Source: Clostridia bacterium
GTDB lineage: Bacteria > Bacillota > Clostridia > Oscillospirales > CAG-272
Direction of reading: 5' to 3'
NCBI GenBank assembly: GCA_017399105.1
Contig: JAFQEJ010000009.1
Coordinates: 1 to 64,000, forward strand
Length of the DNA: 64,000 nt
In this document: piece by piece, positions 1 through 8,339 of the stretch
Position numbering within the stretch: position 1 is the stretch's first letter
Layout of the letters: each line of letters opens with the position of its first letter
The notes under the pieces: model-generated
The model's input: the letters and a program-made list of their open reading frames with translations, nothing else
What the model was told of the DNA's origin: nothing
Database searches by the model: none
Made by a program: the position numbers and the translations under genes

Positions 1-2
1 AT

Positions 3-134
3 TCATACTGCCACACAAAGAAAACTGTACAAGACGAAGGCGGTATTGTCATTAAAATGAACAATAAACTGCACACTCCCGCAGTTGCTTATGGATGCAA
101 AGAGTGCAACTTGATTATCGTAGATTGCAATTAG
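3..134 (+). CDS. C-terminal fragment of an unidentified protein
   Basis: An open frame runs in from the left edge and stops with TAG, giving the last 43 residues of a protein that starts outside the window. It holds three cysteines near its end (YGCKEC and VDC) and one near its start (SYCH), which could be part of a small zinc-binding fold, but the fragment is too short to assign. A good intrinsic terminator follows within 25 bases, which supports it being the true end of a gene. Confidence 0.4.
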   Translation, partial: SYCHTKKTVQDEGGIVIKMNNKLHTPAVAYGCKECNLIIVDCN

Positions 135-157
135 ATAAATTCCAATTTATCGAACAA

Positions 158-190
158 AATAACCCCGACAGATGTCGGGGTTATTTATTT
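158..190 (+). terminator. Intrinsic terminator (possibly bidirectional)
   Basis: A perfect 13-bp stem (AATAACCCCGACA paired with TGTCGGGGTTATT) has a two-base loop and a T-rich tail. It ends the partial left-edge gene and could also serve the convergent oxidoreductase gene, since the stem carries A/T tracts on both sides. Confidence 0.8.
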
Positions 191-275
191 GTTTACAGCG
201 GAGCAATTATTAAACAACCGTACATAATTCTCCGTTAATTTTGCACGCCCTTGTACCTCTCCTTTGTTATTTCGC

Positions 276-1325
276 TCAGTTAAACTTAAACTTCACAACC
301 TGACCGCTCTCTGCCGACTCGAAAGCCGCCTCCATGACATGCATGACAAGGCGCATCTGATCGTGGGTGACCATCTGCTCGCACTTGCCGTCGATGGCAT
401 CGCAGAAGTTGCGGTAGTAGTTGTGTACATCCGAGATGGGACGTGCACATTCGTAGGTGTCAACCGTAACCTCGTCGCGGGGAGCCATGGTCTTGGTAAG
501 ACCTGCGGCGGTCTGAACCGGAACGACCTCGCTCTCATGCCAGTGCTTGCACTTGACCACCTGGCAGTTTTCTCTCCAGTCGCGGATCATCGCGGTTCCC
601 TGCTTTGCGCGGACATAGAAGCGGGGCATAGCGATAAAGTTGTAGGTGCCGACCTCGATGTAGGCACGCTTGCCGCCCTCAAAGCAGATGGTGAGACGGA
701 AGCCGTCATCCACCTCTTGATTGGTGATGTGATCAAAAACGCAGTGGATGGAGTCGATGGGATCCTCAATGATGCGGAGCATCTGATCGATGAGATGTAC
801 ACCCCAGTCGAGCACCATGCCGCCGCCGTGCTCCTTTTCGCCTCTCCAGTCGGAGGGAATTCCGCGGGAGCCGTGGATGCGCGACTCAATTTCGATCATC
901 TCGCCGATTTCACCCGAGTCGCGAAGTGCCTTGACTGCGAGGAAATCCACATCAAAGCGGCGGTTCTGATGAACAGAGAACTTTTTACCGTTGCGGTTTG
1001 CCGCCGCAATCATATCCTCAAGCTCTGCGGAGTTCATGGCGACAGGCTTCTCCGAGATGGCGTTGATGCCTGCATCGAGCGCCTTGATGACTACTTCCTT
1101 GTGGGAGTCGTTGGGGATGGCAACCGTGACGAGATCGACGCGCTTATCTGCAAGCACTTCCTCAAGGCTGCCGTATGCATGAATGCCGCGGGATTCTGCA
1201 AGCGTGCGGCGCTCTTCCTTTATATCATAAATACCCAGCAGATTGACAGTGTCACTCTTCAATGCATGCTCGCAGTGCCAGCCGCCCATTCCGCCGTAAC
1301 CGATAACAACAAGATTCTTTTTCAT
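276..1325 (-). CDS. Gfo/Idh/MocA family oxidoreductase
   Basis: This is a 349-residue NAD(P)-dependent sugar or cyclitol dehydrogenase. The N-terminal Rossmann fold shows IGYGGMG at residues 8-14. The family lysine lies in SEKPVA at about residues 91-96, and the substrate-domain histidine is in DWGVHLID. I chose the ATG at 1325 because GGAGG lies just upstream; an upstream in-frame ATG lacks such a site. A consensus promoter sits at 1366-1394. Family members oxidise or reduce sugars, inositols and their derivatives; the substrate cannot be read from sequence. It lies convergent to the left-edge gene and is separate from the second Gfo/Idh gene at 2407. Confidence 0.9.
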   Translation of the reverse strand: MKKNLVVIGYGGMGGWHCEHALKSDTVNLLGIYDIKEERRTLAESRGIHAYGSLEEVLADKRVDLVTVAIPNDSHKEVVIKALDAGINAISEKPVAMNSAELEDMIAAANRNGKKFSVHQNRRFDVDFLAVKALRDSGEIGEMIEIESRIHGSRGIPSDWRGEKEHGGGMVLDWGVHLIDQMLRIIEDPIDSIHCVFDHITNQEVDDGFRLTICFEGGKRAYIEVGTYNFIAMPRFYVRAKQGTAMIRDWRENCQVVKCKHWHESEVVPVQTAAGLTKTMAPRDEVTVDTYECARPISDVHNYYRNFCDAIDGKCEQMVTHDQMRLVMHVMEAAFESAESGQVVKFKFN

Positions 1326-1365
1326 GATAAATTCCTCCGGGGAGAGTAAAAATGTTTCTGTGTTC

Positions 1366-1394
1366 ATTATAAACCAAAGTTTCACCGATGTCAA
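1366..1394 (-). promoter_or_regulatory. Sigma-A promoter of Gfo/Idh gene
   Basis: On the minus strand a perfect TTGACA and TATAAT are separated by 17 bases. The -10 box lies about 40 bases upstream of the ATG at 1325. Confidence 0.8.
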
Positions 1395-1455
1395 GGGAGT
1401 TTCCCAAAAGTGATGGAGGTTGTCAATATTGTTCGGATATGTGGGAGCGCCTCAT

Positions 1456-2172
1456 TTATCCCCGTAACAATCCTTCCAGTTCTCCGATCGCCTGAATCTC
1501 ATACTCCGCCGTCACGTCCTCGGGCAGCTTCTTCCCCCTTTTGTTATAGAAGCAGACATCCATCCCCGCAGCCTTTGCTCCGATGATATCGTTTGTGACC
1601 GAATCGCCGATCATCAGGCATTCATCCGCATTATAGCCAAGATCAGCGAGCATGTGCCCGAAGAATTCCACCGTCGGCTTGATGTGTCCAATCGCTTCCG
1701 AGATATACAGCTTGTGGGTGAAGGGCAGAAAATCCTTTACCCGTTCCCGCTGCATGTCGGTCAGTCCGTTTGTCGCCAGTGCAATGCGGTAACGCTCGGA
1801 AAGCATGCGGCAGACCCGCAGTGTATCCTCCTCCATCGGAACCCGTGAAGCGGTGACGCTCTTCAGATAGCAGTCGGTCAGCACAGCTCTGTCTATATCC
1901 ATGCCCAGCTCGCGCAGCAAATATGTATAGTGTCCCTCCACATAGCGCATGTAATATTCATGATAGTTTGCCTGCACATCGGAAGAATCGGTTTGATCAA
2001 GTCGGCTTTCTACCCATGCCTGCCAGCCGCAACGGTCATCCAGCTCGGCGAAGGCTTGGGTGTATGCCACCCCCAATCTCCGTGCGATATCATGCTGTGC
2101 ATCCTTGTAGGCGCGTGAAAAGTCGAGCAGTGTGTCATCCACATCAAAAATCAGACAGCGATAAGGCTTCAT
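1456..2172 (-). CDS. HAD-superfamily hydrolase (YjjG-like)
   Basis: A 238-residue haloacid-dehalogenase-type phosphatase. Motif I is IFDVDDTLLDF near residues 8-18, with the nucleophile and general-acid aspartates. A threonine follows in LATNG (motif II), a lysine in HIKP (motif III), and the metal-binding aspartates in GDSVTND (motif IV). The long helical cap after motif I fits the YjjG/YfnB group, which dephosphorylates noncanonical pyrimidine nucleotides; that substrate is family knowledge and not proven here. The start at 2172 is preceded by GGAGGATC. It has its own promoter at 2203-2232 and no operon partner. Confidence 0.85.
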   Translation of the reverse strand: MKPYRCLIFDVDDTLLDFSRAYKDAQHDIARRLGVAYTQAFAELDDRCGWQAWVESRLDQTDSSDVQANYHEYYMRYVEGHYTYLLRELGMDIDRAVLTDCYLKSVTASRVPMEEDTLRVCRMLSERYRIALATNGLTDMQRERVKDFLPFTHKLYISEAIGHIKPTVEFFGHMLADLGYNADECLMIGDSVTNDIIGAKAAGMDVCFYNKRGKKLPEDVTAEYEIQAIGELEGLLRG

Positions 2173-2202
2173 TGGCAGATCCTCCGTAAAAATAATTGTT
2201 TT

Positions 2203-2232
2203 ATTATACAATAGCCGTGAAGGATATGTCAA
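2203..2232 (-). promoter_or_regulatory. Promoter of HAD hydrolase gene
   Basis: Minus-strand TTGACA and TATAAT separated by 18 bases, about 30 bases upstream of the start codon at 2172. Confidence 0.75.
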
Positions 2233-2329
2233 GTATAATTTATCTTGTTATATTTCACAATAATGCGCCAACGGATTTGTGCACATCTCCGATATTTGAA
2301 AATATGTCCTCATTTTTACGCTGTACGCC

Positions 2330-2358
2330 TTGAAAAAAGATGCAAAACGGGTTATCAT
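2330..2358 (+). promoter_or_regulatory. Promoter of Gfo/Idh - sugar isomerase pair
   Basis: TTGAAA and TATCAT separated by 17 bases, ending 48 bases before the ATG at 2407. The boxes are near consensus but not perfect. Confidence 0.55.
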
Positions 2359-2406
2359 ATAAGTAATCTTGCAAAAGAAATTTATCCCATTTTTTGGAGG
2401 TTCATT

Positions 2407-3498
2407 ATGAACGCATCTGATATCATTCGTGTAGGCATCATCGGCTGCGGCGGTATCGCCAACGGCAAGCATATGCCCTCTGTCAAGCAGGTTCCCGGCG
2501 TAGAAATGGTCGCATTCTGCGATATCGTTATTGAGCGCGCCGAGGCTGCTGCAAAGCAATACGGAACTCCCGACGCAAAGGTTTACTCCGACTACAAGAA
2601 GCTGCTGGAGGATAAGACCATTGACGCCGTTCATGTTTGTACACCCAACCGCGCACACAGCTTTATCACTGTTGACGCTCTCGATTCGGGTAAGCATGTT
2701 ATCTGCGAAAAGCCCATGGCAATCAACTCCGAGGAAGCCATGAAGATGATCGAAGCTGCAAAGCGCAGCGGCAAGAAGCTGACCATCGGCTATCAGGGAC
2801 GCCAGAGAGCTGACTCCCAGTTCATGAAGATGGAAGCCATGAAGGGCACCTTCGGCGATATCTACTATGCTGAAGCAATCGCTATCCGCCGCCGTGCGGT
2901 TCCCACCTGGGGCGTGTTCCTCAACGAGTATGAGCAGGGCGGCGGTCCCCTTATCGATATCGGTACTCACGCGCTCGACCTCACCCTCTGGATGATGGAC
3001 AACTATAAGCCCAAGTACTGCGTAGGTACCACCTATCACAAGCTCAACAATGACACCCAGACCGGCAACGCATGGGGCGACTGGGATCCCGAGAAGTTCA
3101 CCGTTGAGGATTCCGCATTCGGCTTTGTCGTGATGGAAAACGGCGCAACCATCAACCTCCGCTCCTCCTGGGCACTTAACTATGCAGATCCCAGAGAAGC
3201 CATCACCACCATCTGCGGCACCAAGGCAGGTGCTGACATGCTGGACGGCGTTCGCATCAACAGCATCATCAGCGGCAGACAGGCTCTGACCAAGGTGAAC
3301 ATGAGCGCAGGAGGCGTTGCCTTCTATGACGGTGCAACCTCCAATCCCGAGGTTAACGAGCAGATTCAGTGGTACAATGCTATCCGCAATAACACCGATC
3401 CCTGCGTACTTCCCGAGCAGGCTTACTGCGTGACCCAGATCCTCGAGGGTATTTACAAGTCCGCAGAGAGCGGCGACATCTACCGCTTTGACAAATAA
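2407..3498 (+). CDS. Gfo/Idh/MocA family oxidoreductase
   Basis: A 363-residue NAD(P)-dependent oxidoreductase. Residues 8-18 form the dinucleotide-binding loop (VGIIGCGGIA). The conserved lysine lies in CEKPMAIN at about 100-107, and the substrate-domain motif GGGPLIDIGTHALDL carries the catalytic histidine. ATG 2407 follows TTGGAGG; longer in-frame starts have no ribosome site. The next gene, 26 bases downstream on the same strand, is a xylose-isomerase-like TIM barrel. This pairing is typical of clusters that convert inositol or sugar derivatives by oxidation followed by epimerisation or isomerisation. The shared operon is inferred from spacing. Confidence 0.92.
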   Translation: MNASDIIRVGIIGCGGIANGKHMPSVKQVPGVEMVAFCDIVIERAEAAAKQYGTPDAKVYSDYKKLLEDKTIDAVHVCTPNRAHSFITVDALDSGKHVICEKPMAINSEEAMKMIEAAKRSGKKLTIGYQGRQRADSQFMKMEAMKGTFGDIYYAEAIAIRRRAVPTWGVFLNEYEQGGGPLIDIGTHALDLTLWMMDNYKPKYCVGTTYHKLNNDTQTGNAWGDWDPEKFTVEDSAFGFVVMENGATINLRSSWALNYADPREAITTICGTKAGADMLDGVRINSIISGRQALTKVNMSAGGVAFYDGATSNPEVNEQIQWYNAIRNNTDPCVLPEQAYCVTQILEGIYKSAESGDIYRFDK

Positions 3499-3524
3499 GT
3501 CGGCGCGAGAAAGGAAATGATAGA

Positions 3525-4493
3525 ATGAAGCTTTCTGTTCTTGCCAATTTATACGGCGCACTTTCGCTGGATGAGGCGCTTGCAAAAATTTCCGCTCTCG
3601 GCGTAACCTCTGTCGAGATCGGCTGCGGCGGCTATCCCGGAAAGGATCACGCCGATCCCGAGGTTCTGCTTGGCGATGAGAAGGCGTTTGCCGAGTTCAA
3701 GGCAACCTTTGAAAAGTACGGCGTGGAGATCTGCGCTTTTGCTACTCACGGCAATCCCGTTCATCCCGACAAAGCGATTGCAAAGCAGTTCGACGATGAT
3801 TTCAGAAACGCGGTTCTGCTGGCTGAGAAGTGCGGTGTTGATACGCTGATCACCTTCTCGGGCTGCCCCGGTGACTCGCCCGATGCCAAGTACCCGAACT
3901 GGGTAACCTGCCCCTGGCCCGAGGACTTCCTCGCTATCCTTGATTGGCAATGGAACGAGGTACTCATCCCCTACTGGAAGGAAACCGTGAAGTTTGCCAA
4001 TGCACACGGCGTGACCAAGATTGCGCTGGAGATGCATCCCGGCTTCTGCGTATACAATCCCGAGACCTGCCTGAAGCTCCGCGCTGCGGTAGGCGATACC
4101 ATCGGTGCGAACTTCGACCCCTCGCATCTTATCTGGCAGGGCATGGATCCCGTGGCTGCCATCCGCGAGCTTGAGGGTGCCATCTATCACGTTCACGCCA
4201 AGGACACCAAGATCGACAAGTACAACACCGCCAAGAACGGCGTGCTCGACACCAAGCACTACGGAGACGAGATCCACCGCGCGTGGGTATTCCGCACTGT
4301 CGGCTACGGCAACGGTCTCGATTACTGGCGCGATCTGATCAGCAATCTCCGACTTGTAGGCTATGACAAGGTGATGTCCATTGAGCATGAAGACAGTCTC
4401 ATGTCGATCGACGAAGGTCTCTCCAAAGCAGTTGCTTTCCTCAAAGAATCAATGATCGCCGAACCCAAGCCCACCACCATGAGCTGGGCATAA
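3525..4493 (+). CDS. Sugar phosphate isomerase/epimerase (xylose-isomerase-like TIM barrel)
   Basis: A 322-residue AP-endonuclease-2/IolE-type TIM barrel. Candidate metal ligands occur in the expected order: the glutamate in ALEMHPG, the aspartate and histidine in NFDPSHL, the histidine in HVHAKDT, and a glutamate in SIEHED near the C-terminus. Such enzymes isomerise, epimerise or dehydrate sugars and cyclitols using a divalent metal. It lies 26 bases after the oxidoreductase, probably cotranscribed with it. The start follows an AAAGGAAATGATAG ribosome site. The exact substrate is unknown. The four-copy repeat begins 16 bases after the stop codon. Confidence 0.88.
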   Translation: MKLSVLANLYGALSLDEALAKISALGVTSVEIGCGGYPGKDHADPEVLLGDEKAFAEFKATFEKYGVEICAFATHGNPVHPDKAIAKQFDDDFRNAVLLAEKCGVDTLITFSGCPGDSPDAKYPNWVTCPWPEDFLAILDWQWNEVLIPYWKETVKFANAHGVTKIALEMHPGFCVYNPETCLKLRAAVGDTIGANFDPSHLIWQGMDPVAAIRELEGAIYHVHAKDTKIDKYNTAKNGVLDTKHYGDEIHRAWVFRTVGYGNGLDYWRDLISNLRLVGYDKVMSIEHEDSLMSIDEGLSKAVAFLKESMIAEPKPTTMSWA

Positions 4494-4508
4494 GTCGCGC
4501 CTCGCGGC

Positions 4509-4835
4509 GGGCAATATCGGCGTTAGGCATACGAAGTCGTATCCGCATACCCCGAGGGTGACGGTCGACGGCGTCGACGGGCAATATCGGCGTTAGATAT
4601 ACGGAGCCGCATCTGCATACCCCGAGGGTGGCGGTATACCCTACCCGGTAGGGGCGACCGTTGGTCGACGGCGTCGACGGGCAATTTCGGCGTTAGGTAT
4701 ACGAAGTCGTATCCGCATACCCCGAGGGTGACGGTCGCCCCTACCCGGTAGGGGCGACCGTTGGTCGACGGCATCGACGGGCAATTTCGGCGTTAGGTAT
4801 ACGGAGCCGCATTTGCATACCCCGAGGGTGACGGT
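4509..4835. repeat. Four-copy structured intergenic repeat
   Basis: Four copies of a unit of about 57 bp start near 4509, 4579, 4679 and 4779 (spacing 70, 100, 100). Each contains GGGCAAT(A/T)TCGGCGTTAG and CATACCCCGAGGGTG. Between them is a small hairpin that reads TACGA-AG-TCGTA in copies 1 and 3 and TACGG-AG-CCGCA in copies 2 and 4. The linker from copy 3 to 4 contains a 12-bp perfect stem (GGTCGCCCCTAC with GTAGGGGCGACC around CCG, near 4734-4760). The linker from copy 2 to 3 has a damaged left arm. All copies are in the same orientation, with no gene inside. Confidence 0.85.
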
Positions 4836-4887
4836 ATAGCATCCTCATCATGCGGAGAATGTTATCCCAAACAATTAGGATCAACCA

Positions 4888-4934
4888 CAAAAAAGGAAGC
4901 TGAAAGTCATGTTCAGCTTCCTTCATTTTTTTTA
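4888..4934. terminator. Bidirectional intrinsic terminator
   Basis: A 12-bp stem (AAGGAAGCTGAA with TTCAGCTTCCTT) around a 7-base loop is flanked by an A tract on the left and a T tract on the right. The stop codon of the phosphopantetheinyl transferase lies inside the stem, so it ends the rnf operon on the minus strand. It could also stop transcripts coming from the repeat side. Confidence 0.85.
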
Positions 4935-5461
4935 TCAAGCTCCGTGAAGTCGGATTCTGCCGCAGCTACCTCGCCCGAGGCGGTACACACGCAGATCACA
5001 TATCCCTCGGGCGCCGCAAGCTCGGTAAACACATGGGGGAGCGTATAATCCTTCGCGAAAACACCCTCGCCGGTGAATTTGCCGTAGCTCTCGCGTTTGG
5101 TCCAGGCGAGGATGGCTTCTCTGCCCGTGAGATGAGCATTCCCCAGGTAGCGCTCAGCGACACGGGGATGAATGGGACGTATTTTCTCAATATCCACTCC
5201 CACCGGCTCCTCTCCGATGGCGAGGACAGCATAATCCCCGGCATGGGAAATATTGTAGCAGATTTCGGGGGCACCGGGAAAATAGGGCTTTCCGTTCTCA
5301 CCGCGTGCTATGGCAAGACCGACTGCGCTCTCGCCGTAATATTCTCTGAGAACGCAGCGAAGGAGCGCATCTGCACAGGCACGCTGTTCAGTCAGAGTTA
5401 CTCTGCCCTGCTCCTGTACATGCTCGCTCCTTTGAATCTGCCGGATAAATACGCGGATCAT
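4913..5461 (-). CDS. 4'-phosphopantetheinyl transferase, Sfp type
   Basis: A 182-residue enzyme of the Sfp/AcpT superfamily, which moves the phosphopantetheine arm of coenzyme A to a serine of carrier proteins. The Mg-binding motif GVDIEKI is at residues 88-94. The second motif WTKRESYGK is at 120-128, with the conserved glutamate and lysines, and the substrate-binding histidine lies in NISHAGDY at 70-77. It is shorter than Bacillus Sfp (about 224 residues). Its ATG overlaps the rnfB stop codon (ATGA), and GAGGAAGC within rnfB serves as its ribosome site, so it is translationally coupled to rnfB. No polyketide or peptide synthetase is in the window, so the target carrier protein is unknown. 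Confidence 0.9.
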   Translation of the reverse strand: MIRVFIRQIQRSEHVQEQGRVTLTEQRACADALLRCVLREYYGESAVGLAIARGENGKPYFPGAPEICYNISHAGDYAVLAIGEEPVGVDIEKIRPIHPRVAERYLGNAHLTGREAILAWTKRESYGKFTGEGVFAKDYTLPHVFTELAAPEGYVICVCTASGEVAAAESDFTELDKKNEGS

Positions 5462-6315
5462 GCTTCCTCTGTCTGTTTGTTCAGACGGGTGATGACAATT
5501 CCGCCCTCGCTCTGACGCTTGCCCGACCAGATGATCTTTCTGGGGCAGGCTTCGACGCAGGCATCACAGCCGGTACATTTGCTGTAATCGATGGAAGCGA
5601 GATTGTCCTTGACAGTGATTGCGCCGGCGGGACATTTCTTTTCGCAGATGCGGCAGCCAATACAGCCAACCTCGCAGTTGGCACGGGTAACGCCGCCCTT
5701 ATCGCAGGACATACATCCAACCCAATGGGCGCTGTCATAGGGAATGAGGCGAATGATATGCTTGGGGCATGCCGCCACACAGACACCGCAGCCACGGCAG
5801 AGGTGGTAATCGACAGCCGCTACGCCCCCGACGATACGGATGGCACCGAAAGGACATTTTGCCACGCAGGAGCCGAGCCCCATACAGCCGTTGGCGCAGA
5901 GCTTATCTCCGCCGCTCAGTTTGACTGCGGCAGTACAGTCGCGTGCGCCCTCATAATTATATTTTCGCTTTGCATAATCGGAGGTTCCGCTGCACATGAC
6001 CTGTGCGCGCATACGATTGGTGGTTTTGGGCGGCTCCACACCCATGATTTCGGCAAGTGCGGCTGCCACATCATCACCGGCAGCTTTGCAGCCTGCGCAG
6101 TCGGCTTCGCCTTTGACGATGGCTTCTGCAAAAGCGGAGCAGCCTGCATAGCCGCAGCCGCCGCAGTTTGCGCCGGGGAGACATTCGGTGAGCTTGGGGA
6201 TACGCTCGTCGACATCGACATGGAATATTTTCGCGGCGATGGCAAGGAGCAGGCCGAGGATGCCGCCGATGAGGGCAAACCAGAGGAATGCCCACAGAAT
6301 ATTTGTAGTGTTCAT
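5458..6315 (-). CDS. rnfB: Rnf complex subunit B, multi-cluster ferredoxin protein
   Basis: A 285-residue membrane-anchored iron-sulfur protein that takes electrons from reduced ferredoxin into the Rnf complex. Residues 7-28 form one membrane helix. The Fe-S domain CLPGANCGGCGYAGC follows at about 45-59, then several CxxCxxCxxxC clusters: CMGLGSCVAKCP, CRGCGVCVAACP, CIGCRICEKKCP and CTGCDACVEACP. The ribosome site GAGGTACAT precedes ATG 6315. It is the sixth rnf gene in the order C-D-G-E-A-B, which is the usual clostridial order, and it is followed by the overlapping phosphopantetheinyl transferase gene. Confidence 0.97.
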   Translation of the reverse strand: MNTTNILWAFLWFALIGGILGLLLAIAAKIFHVDVDERIPKLTECLPGANCGGCGYAGCSAFAEAIVKGEADCAGCKAAGDDVAAALAEIMGVEPPKTTNRMRAQVMCSGTSDYAKRKYNYEGARDCTAAVKLSGGDKLCANGCMGLGSCVAKCPFGAIRIVGGVAAVDYHLCRGCGVCVAACPKHIIRLIPYDSAHWVGCMSCDKGGVTRANCEVGCIGCRICEKKCPAGAITVKDNLASIDYSKCTGCDACVEACPRKIIWSGKRQSEGGIVITRLNKQTEEA

Positions 6316-6393
6316 ATGTACCTCATATGAGAGTGGAATGTGATGGGTTTTAGCGGGGATTCTTTTAGCGGGGAAGCACCCGGCTTTGCCGTA

Positions 6394-6975
6394 TTATCCC
6401 AATTTAACCCCCGAAAATCCGGCAAACGCCATCGCAGCCAGCGCTGCGGTAATCAGCGTCAGCGGCATCCCGCGGAATGCCTTGGGGGGATCGGCGAACT
6501 CCAGCCGCATTCTCACACCGGCGAAAATTACAATCGCCATGGTGAATCCCAGCGCTGCCGAGAATCCGAATGCAACCGAATACATAAAGTCATGTCCGCG
6601 CTCAATGTTGAGCAGCGCCGAGCTGAGTACCGCGCAGTTGGTGGTGATCAGCGGCAGATAAATGCCCAGCGCCGTGTAAAGGGCGGGAATAAACTTGCGC
6701 AGAAACAGCTCAATAAACTGTACCAGTGCCGCAATGATCAAAATGAAGGCAATCGTCTTCATGTAGGCAAGACCGAACGGCTCGAGGATAAAGTGATAAA
6801 CCGGCCAGGTAACAGCAGAGGAGAGGGTAATGACAAACATAACAGCGCATCCCATGCCCAGCGCCGTGTCGGGCTTCTCGGATACACCGAGGAAAGGACA
6901 GATGCCGTAGAAACGGGAGAATATAAAGTTCTCCACCAGAACGGTGCTCAGCATCAAAAGGAATAATTCAATCAT
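6394..6975 (-). CDS. rnfA: Rnf complex integral membrane subunit A
   Basis: A 193-residue protein with about six membrane helices, homologous to RnfE and NqrE/NqrD. The half-channel motif of these subunits is present near the N-terminus (ENFIFSRFYGICPFLGVS). A cysteine in that segment and another in the symmetric segment (TTNCAVLSS) fit the ligands of the intramembrane iron centre formed with RnfE. The gene overlaps rnfE by four bases (ATGA), indicating coupled translation. Length matches the family. Confidence 0.97.
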   Translation of the reverse strand: MIELFLLMLSTVLVENFIFSRFYGICPFLGVSEKPDTALGMGCAVMFVITLSSAVTWPVYHFILEPFGLAYMKTIAFILIIAALVQFIELFLRKFIPALYTALGIYLPLITTNCAVLSSALLNIERGHDFMYSVAFGFSAALGFTMAIVIFAGVRMRLEFADPPKAFRGMPLTLITAALAAMAFAGFSGVKLG

Positions 6976-7718
6976 GCCTGCACCTCACTTTCATCGGATT
7001 GTGTTGCGATCTCGCTGTCTTCCATCACAGTCTCCTCCTCAGCGGGCTCCTCTGTGACTTCTTCGACTTCTGCTTTGACGGCGGGAACGGGAATCGGCTT
7101 GTTCAGCTCCTTCTGCTCTGCCTTGCCGCAGGCAAACTGTACGATGGCAATGACGAATCCCAGCGTCATAAAAGCACCTGCGGGCAGAATGAAGAACATG
7201 ATCGGTCGGAAGCTATCGCCAAAGAGCTGGATTCCGAAGATACTGCCCGAGCCGAGAATCTCGCGGATCGAGCCGATGGCAAGCAGTGCCAGTGTGAAGC
7301 CCAGTCCCATGGTCAAACCGTCGATGGCAGAAGGAAGCACCGGATTCTTCGATGCAAAGGCTTCAGCGCGCGCCAGAATGATGCAGTTGACAACGATCAG
7401 CGGAATGAAGAGTCCCAGCGATTTGTCAAGTGCGGGGAAATATGCCTTGATCAGCAGCTCCACCGCCGAGACAAAGCCGGCAATGATAACAATGTACGCC
7501 GCAATGCGAACCTGATTGGGAATCAGCTTCCGAAGCAGCGAAATGAAAACGTTGGAGCAGATCAGTACGCAGGTTGCCGCAATGCCCATGCCGATGGCGT
7601 TGGTCGCCGATGTGGTGACGGCAAGAGTCGGACACATGCCCAGCAGCTGCACCAGAACCGGATTCTTGGTGATGATGCCTTCCTTGAACTGATTCGCAAT
7701 GTCTTTGGTTGAAATCAT
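6972..7718 (-). CDS. rnfE: Rnf complex integral membrane subunit E
   Basis: A 248-residue membrane subunit with about six helices, paired with RnfA. It has the conserved NPVLVQLLGMCPTLAV segment with its cysteine near residue 29 and the second cysteine in VVNCIILARAEAFA. The C-terminus carries an acidic tail of about 40 residues rich in glutamate and valine, longer than in many RnfE proteins. The start directly abuts the rnfG stop codon (TAAATG) with GGTGAGG just upstream. Confidence 0.96.
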   Translation of the reverse strand: MISTKDIANQFKEGIITKNPVLVQLLGMCPTLAVTTSATNAIGMGIAATCVLICSNVFISLLRKLIPNQVRIAAYIVIIAGFVSAVELLIKAYFPALDKSLGLFIPLIVVNCIILARAEAFASKNPVLPSAIDGLTMGLGFTLALLAIGSIREILGSGSIFGIQLFGDSFRPIMFFILPAGAFMTLGFVIAIVQFACGKAEQKELNKPIPVPAVKAEVEEVTEEPAEEETVMEDSEIATQSDESEVQA

Positions 7719-8282
7719 TTATGCCTCACCTCCGTCATAGCATGACAGCGCCGCGTTGACTCCTTCAAAAATTGCACGGGAGCTGAAGGTGGAGCCTGCA
7801 ATGGCATCCACATCCTCGCCGAGCACCAGAGTGCCGCTTTTCCCGCGATAGGTGTTTAAATAGTCATCCTCGGCAGCCTTGCTTCCGAGACCGGGGGTTT
7901 CGGTGTGGGAGATCACACGCACTCCCTTGACAGCACCTTCTGGCGTGATGGCAACCATCATATCAATCTCGCCGTCGAAGCCCTTTGGAGCCACGCGCAC
8001 ACAGTAGCCGGCAAGACCGCCGTTGGCGAAGATTTTGTAGCGTCCGGTGACAATTGAGCCTCCGGGAACGGTCAGCTCCTCGGTTTCAATGCCCTCGCCG
8101 AAGAGGGCGGAGATGGAGGCTGTGACCTCGATCATTTTATTCTCTGCGATTCTGTCCTCGGTGAGCGAATTGACCGCAGCAAGCATCACGGCGATGAGCG
8201 ATGCGATGATCAGAAGGGACGCAGTGATGCGGATGTAGAAGAGCGCGGATGAATCGGTTCGCGCGGAGTTTGAGTTGGTCAT
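7719..8282 (-). CDS. rnfG: Rnf complex flavoprotein subunit G
   Basis: A 187-residue subunit with one N-terminal membrane helix (about residues 15-38) and an extracytoplasmic FMN domain. The covalent FMN attachment threonine lies in AIAGSTFSSRA near the C-terminus, where the family has a threonine in SGAT/GST context. I chose the ATG at 8282, preceded by AAGGAGA at good spacing; a start at 8330 would leave almost no gap to its ribosome site. It lies between rnfD and rnfE. Confidence 0.94.
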   Translation of the reverse strand: MTNSNSARTDSSALFYIRITASLLIIASLIAVMLAAVNSLTEDRIAENKMIEVTASISALFGEGIETEELTVPGGSIVTGRYKIFANGGLAGYCVRVAPKGFDGEIDMMVAITPEGAVKGVRVISHTETPGLGSKAAEDDYLNTYRGKSGTLVLGEDVDAIAGSTFSSRAIFEGVNAALSCYDGGEA

Positions 8283-8339
8283 GGAAATGAGTCTCCTTAG
8301 GTTGGAGTTGAAAGGGGGAATGTGAATCATCCCCTGCCG

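Noticed and set aside
2248..3585. A 445-codon minus-strand frame over the second Gfo/Idh gene
   Set aside because: Antisense shadow of a clear oxidoreductase gene.
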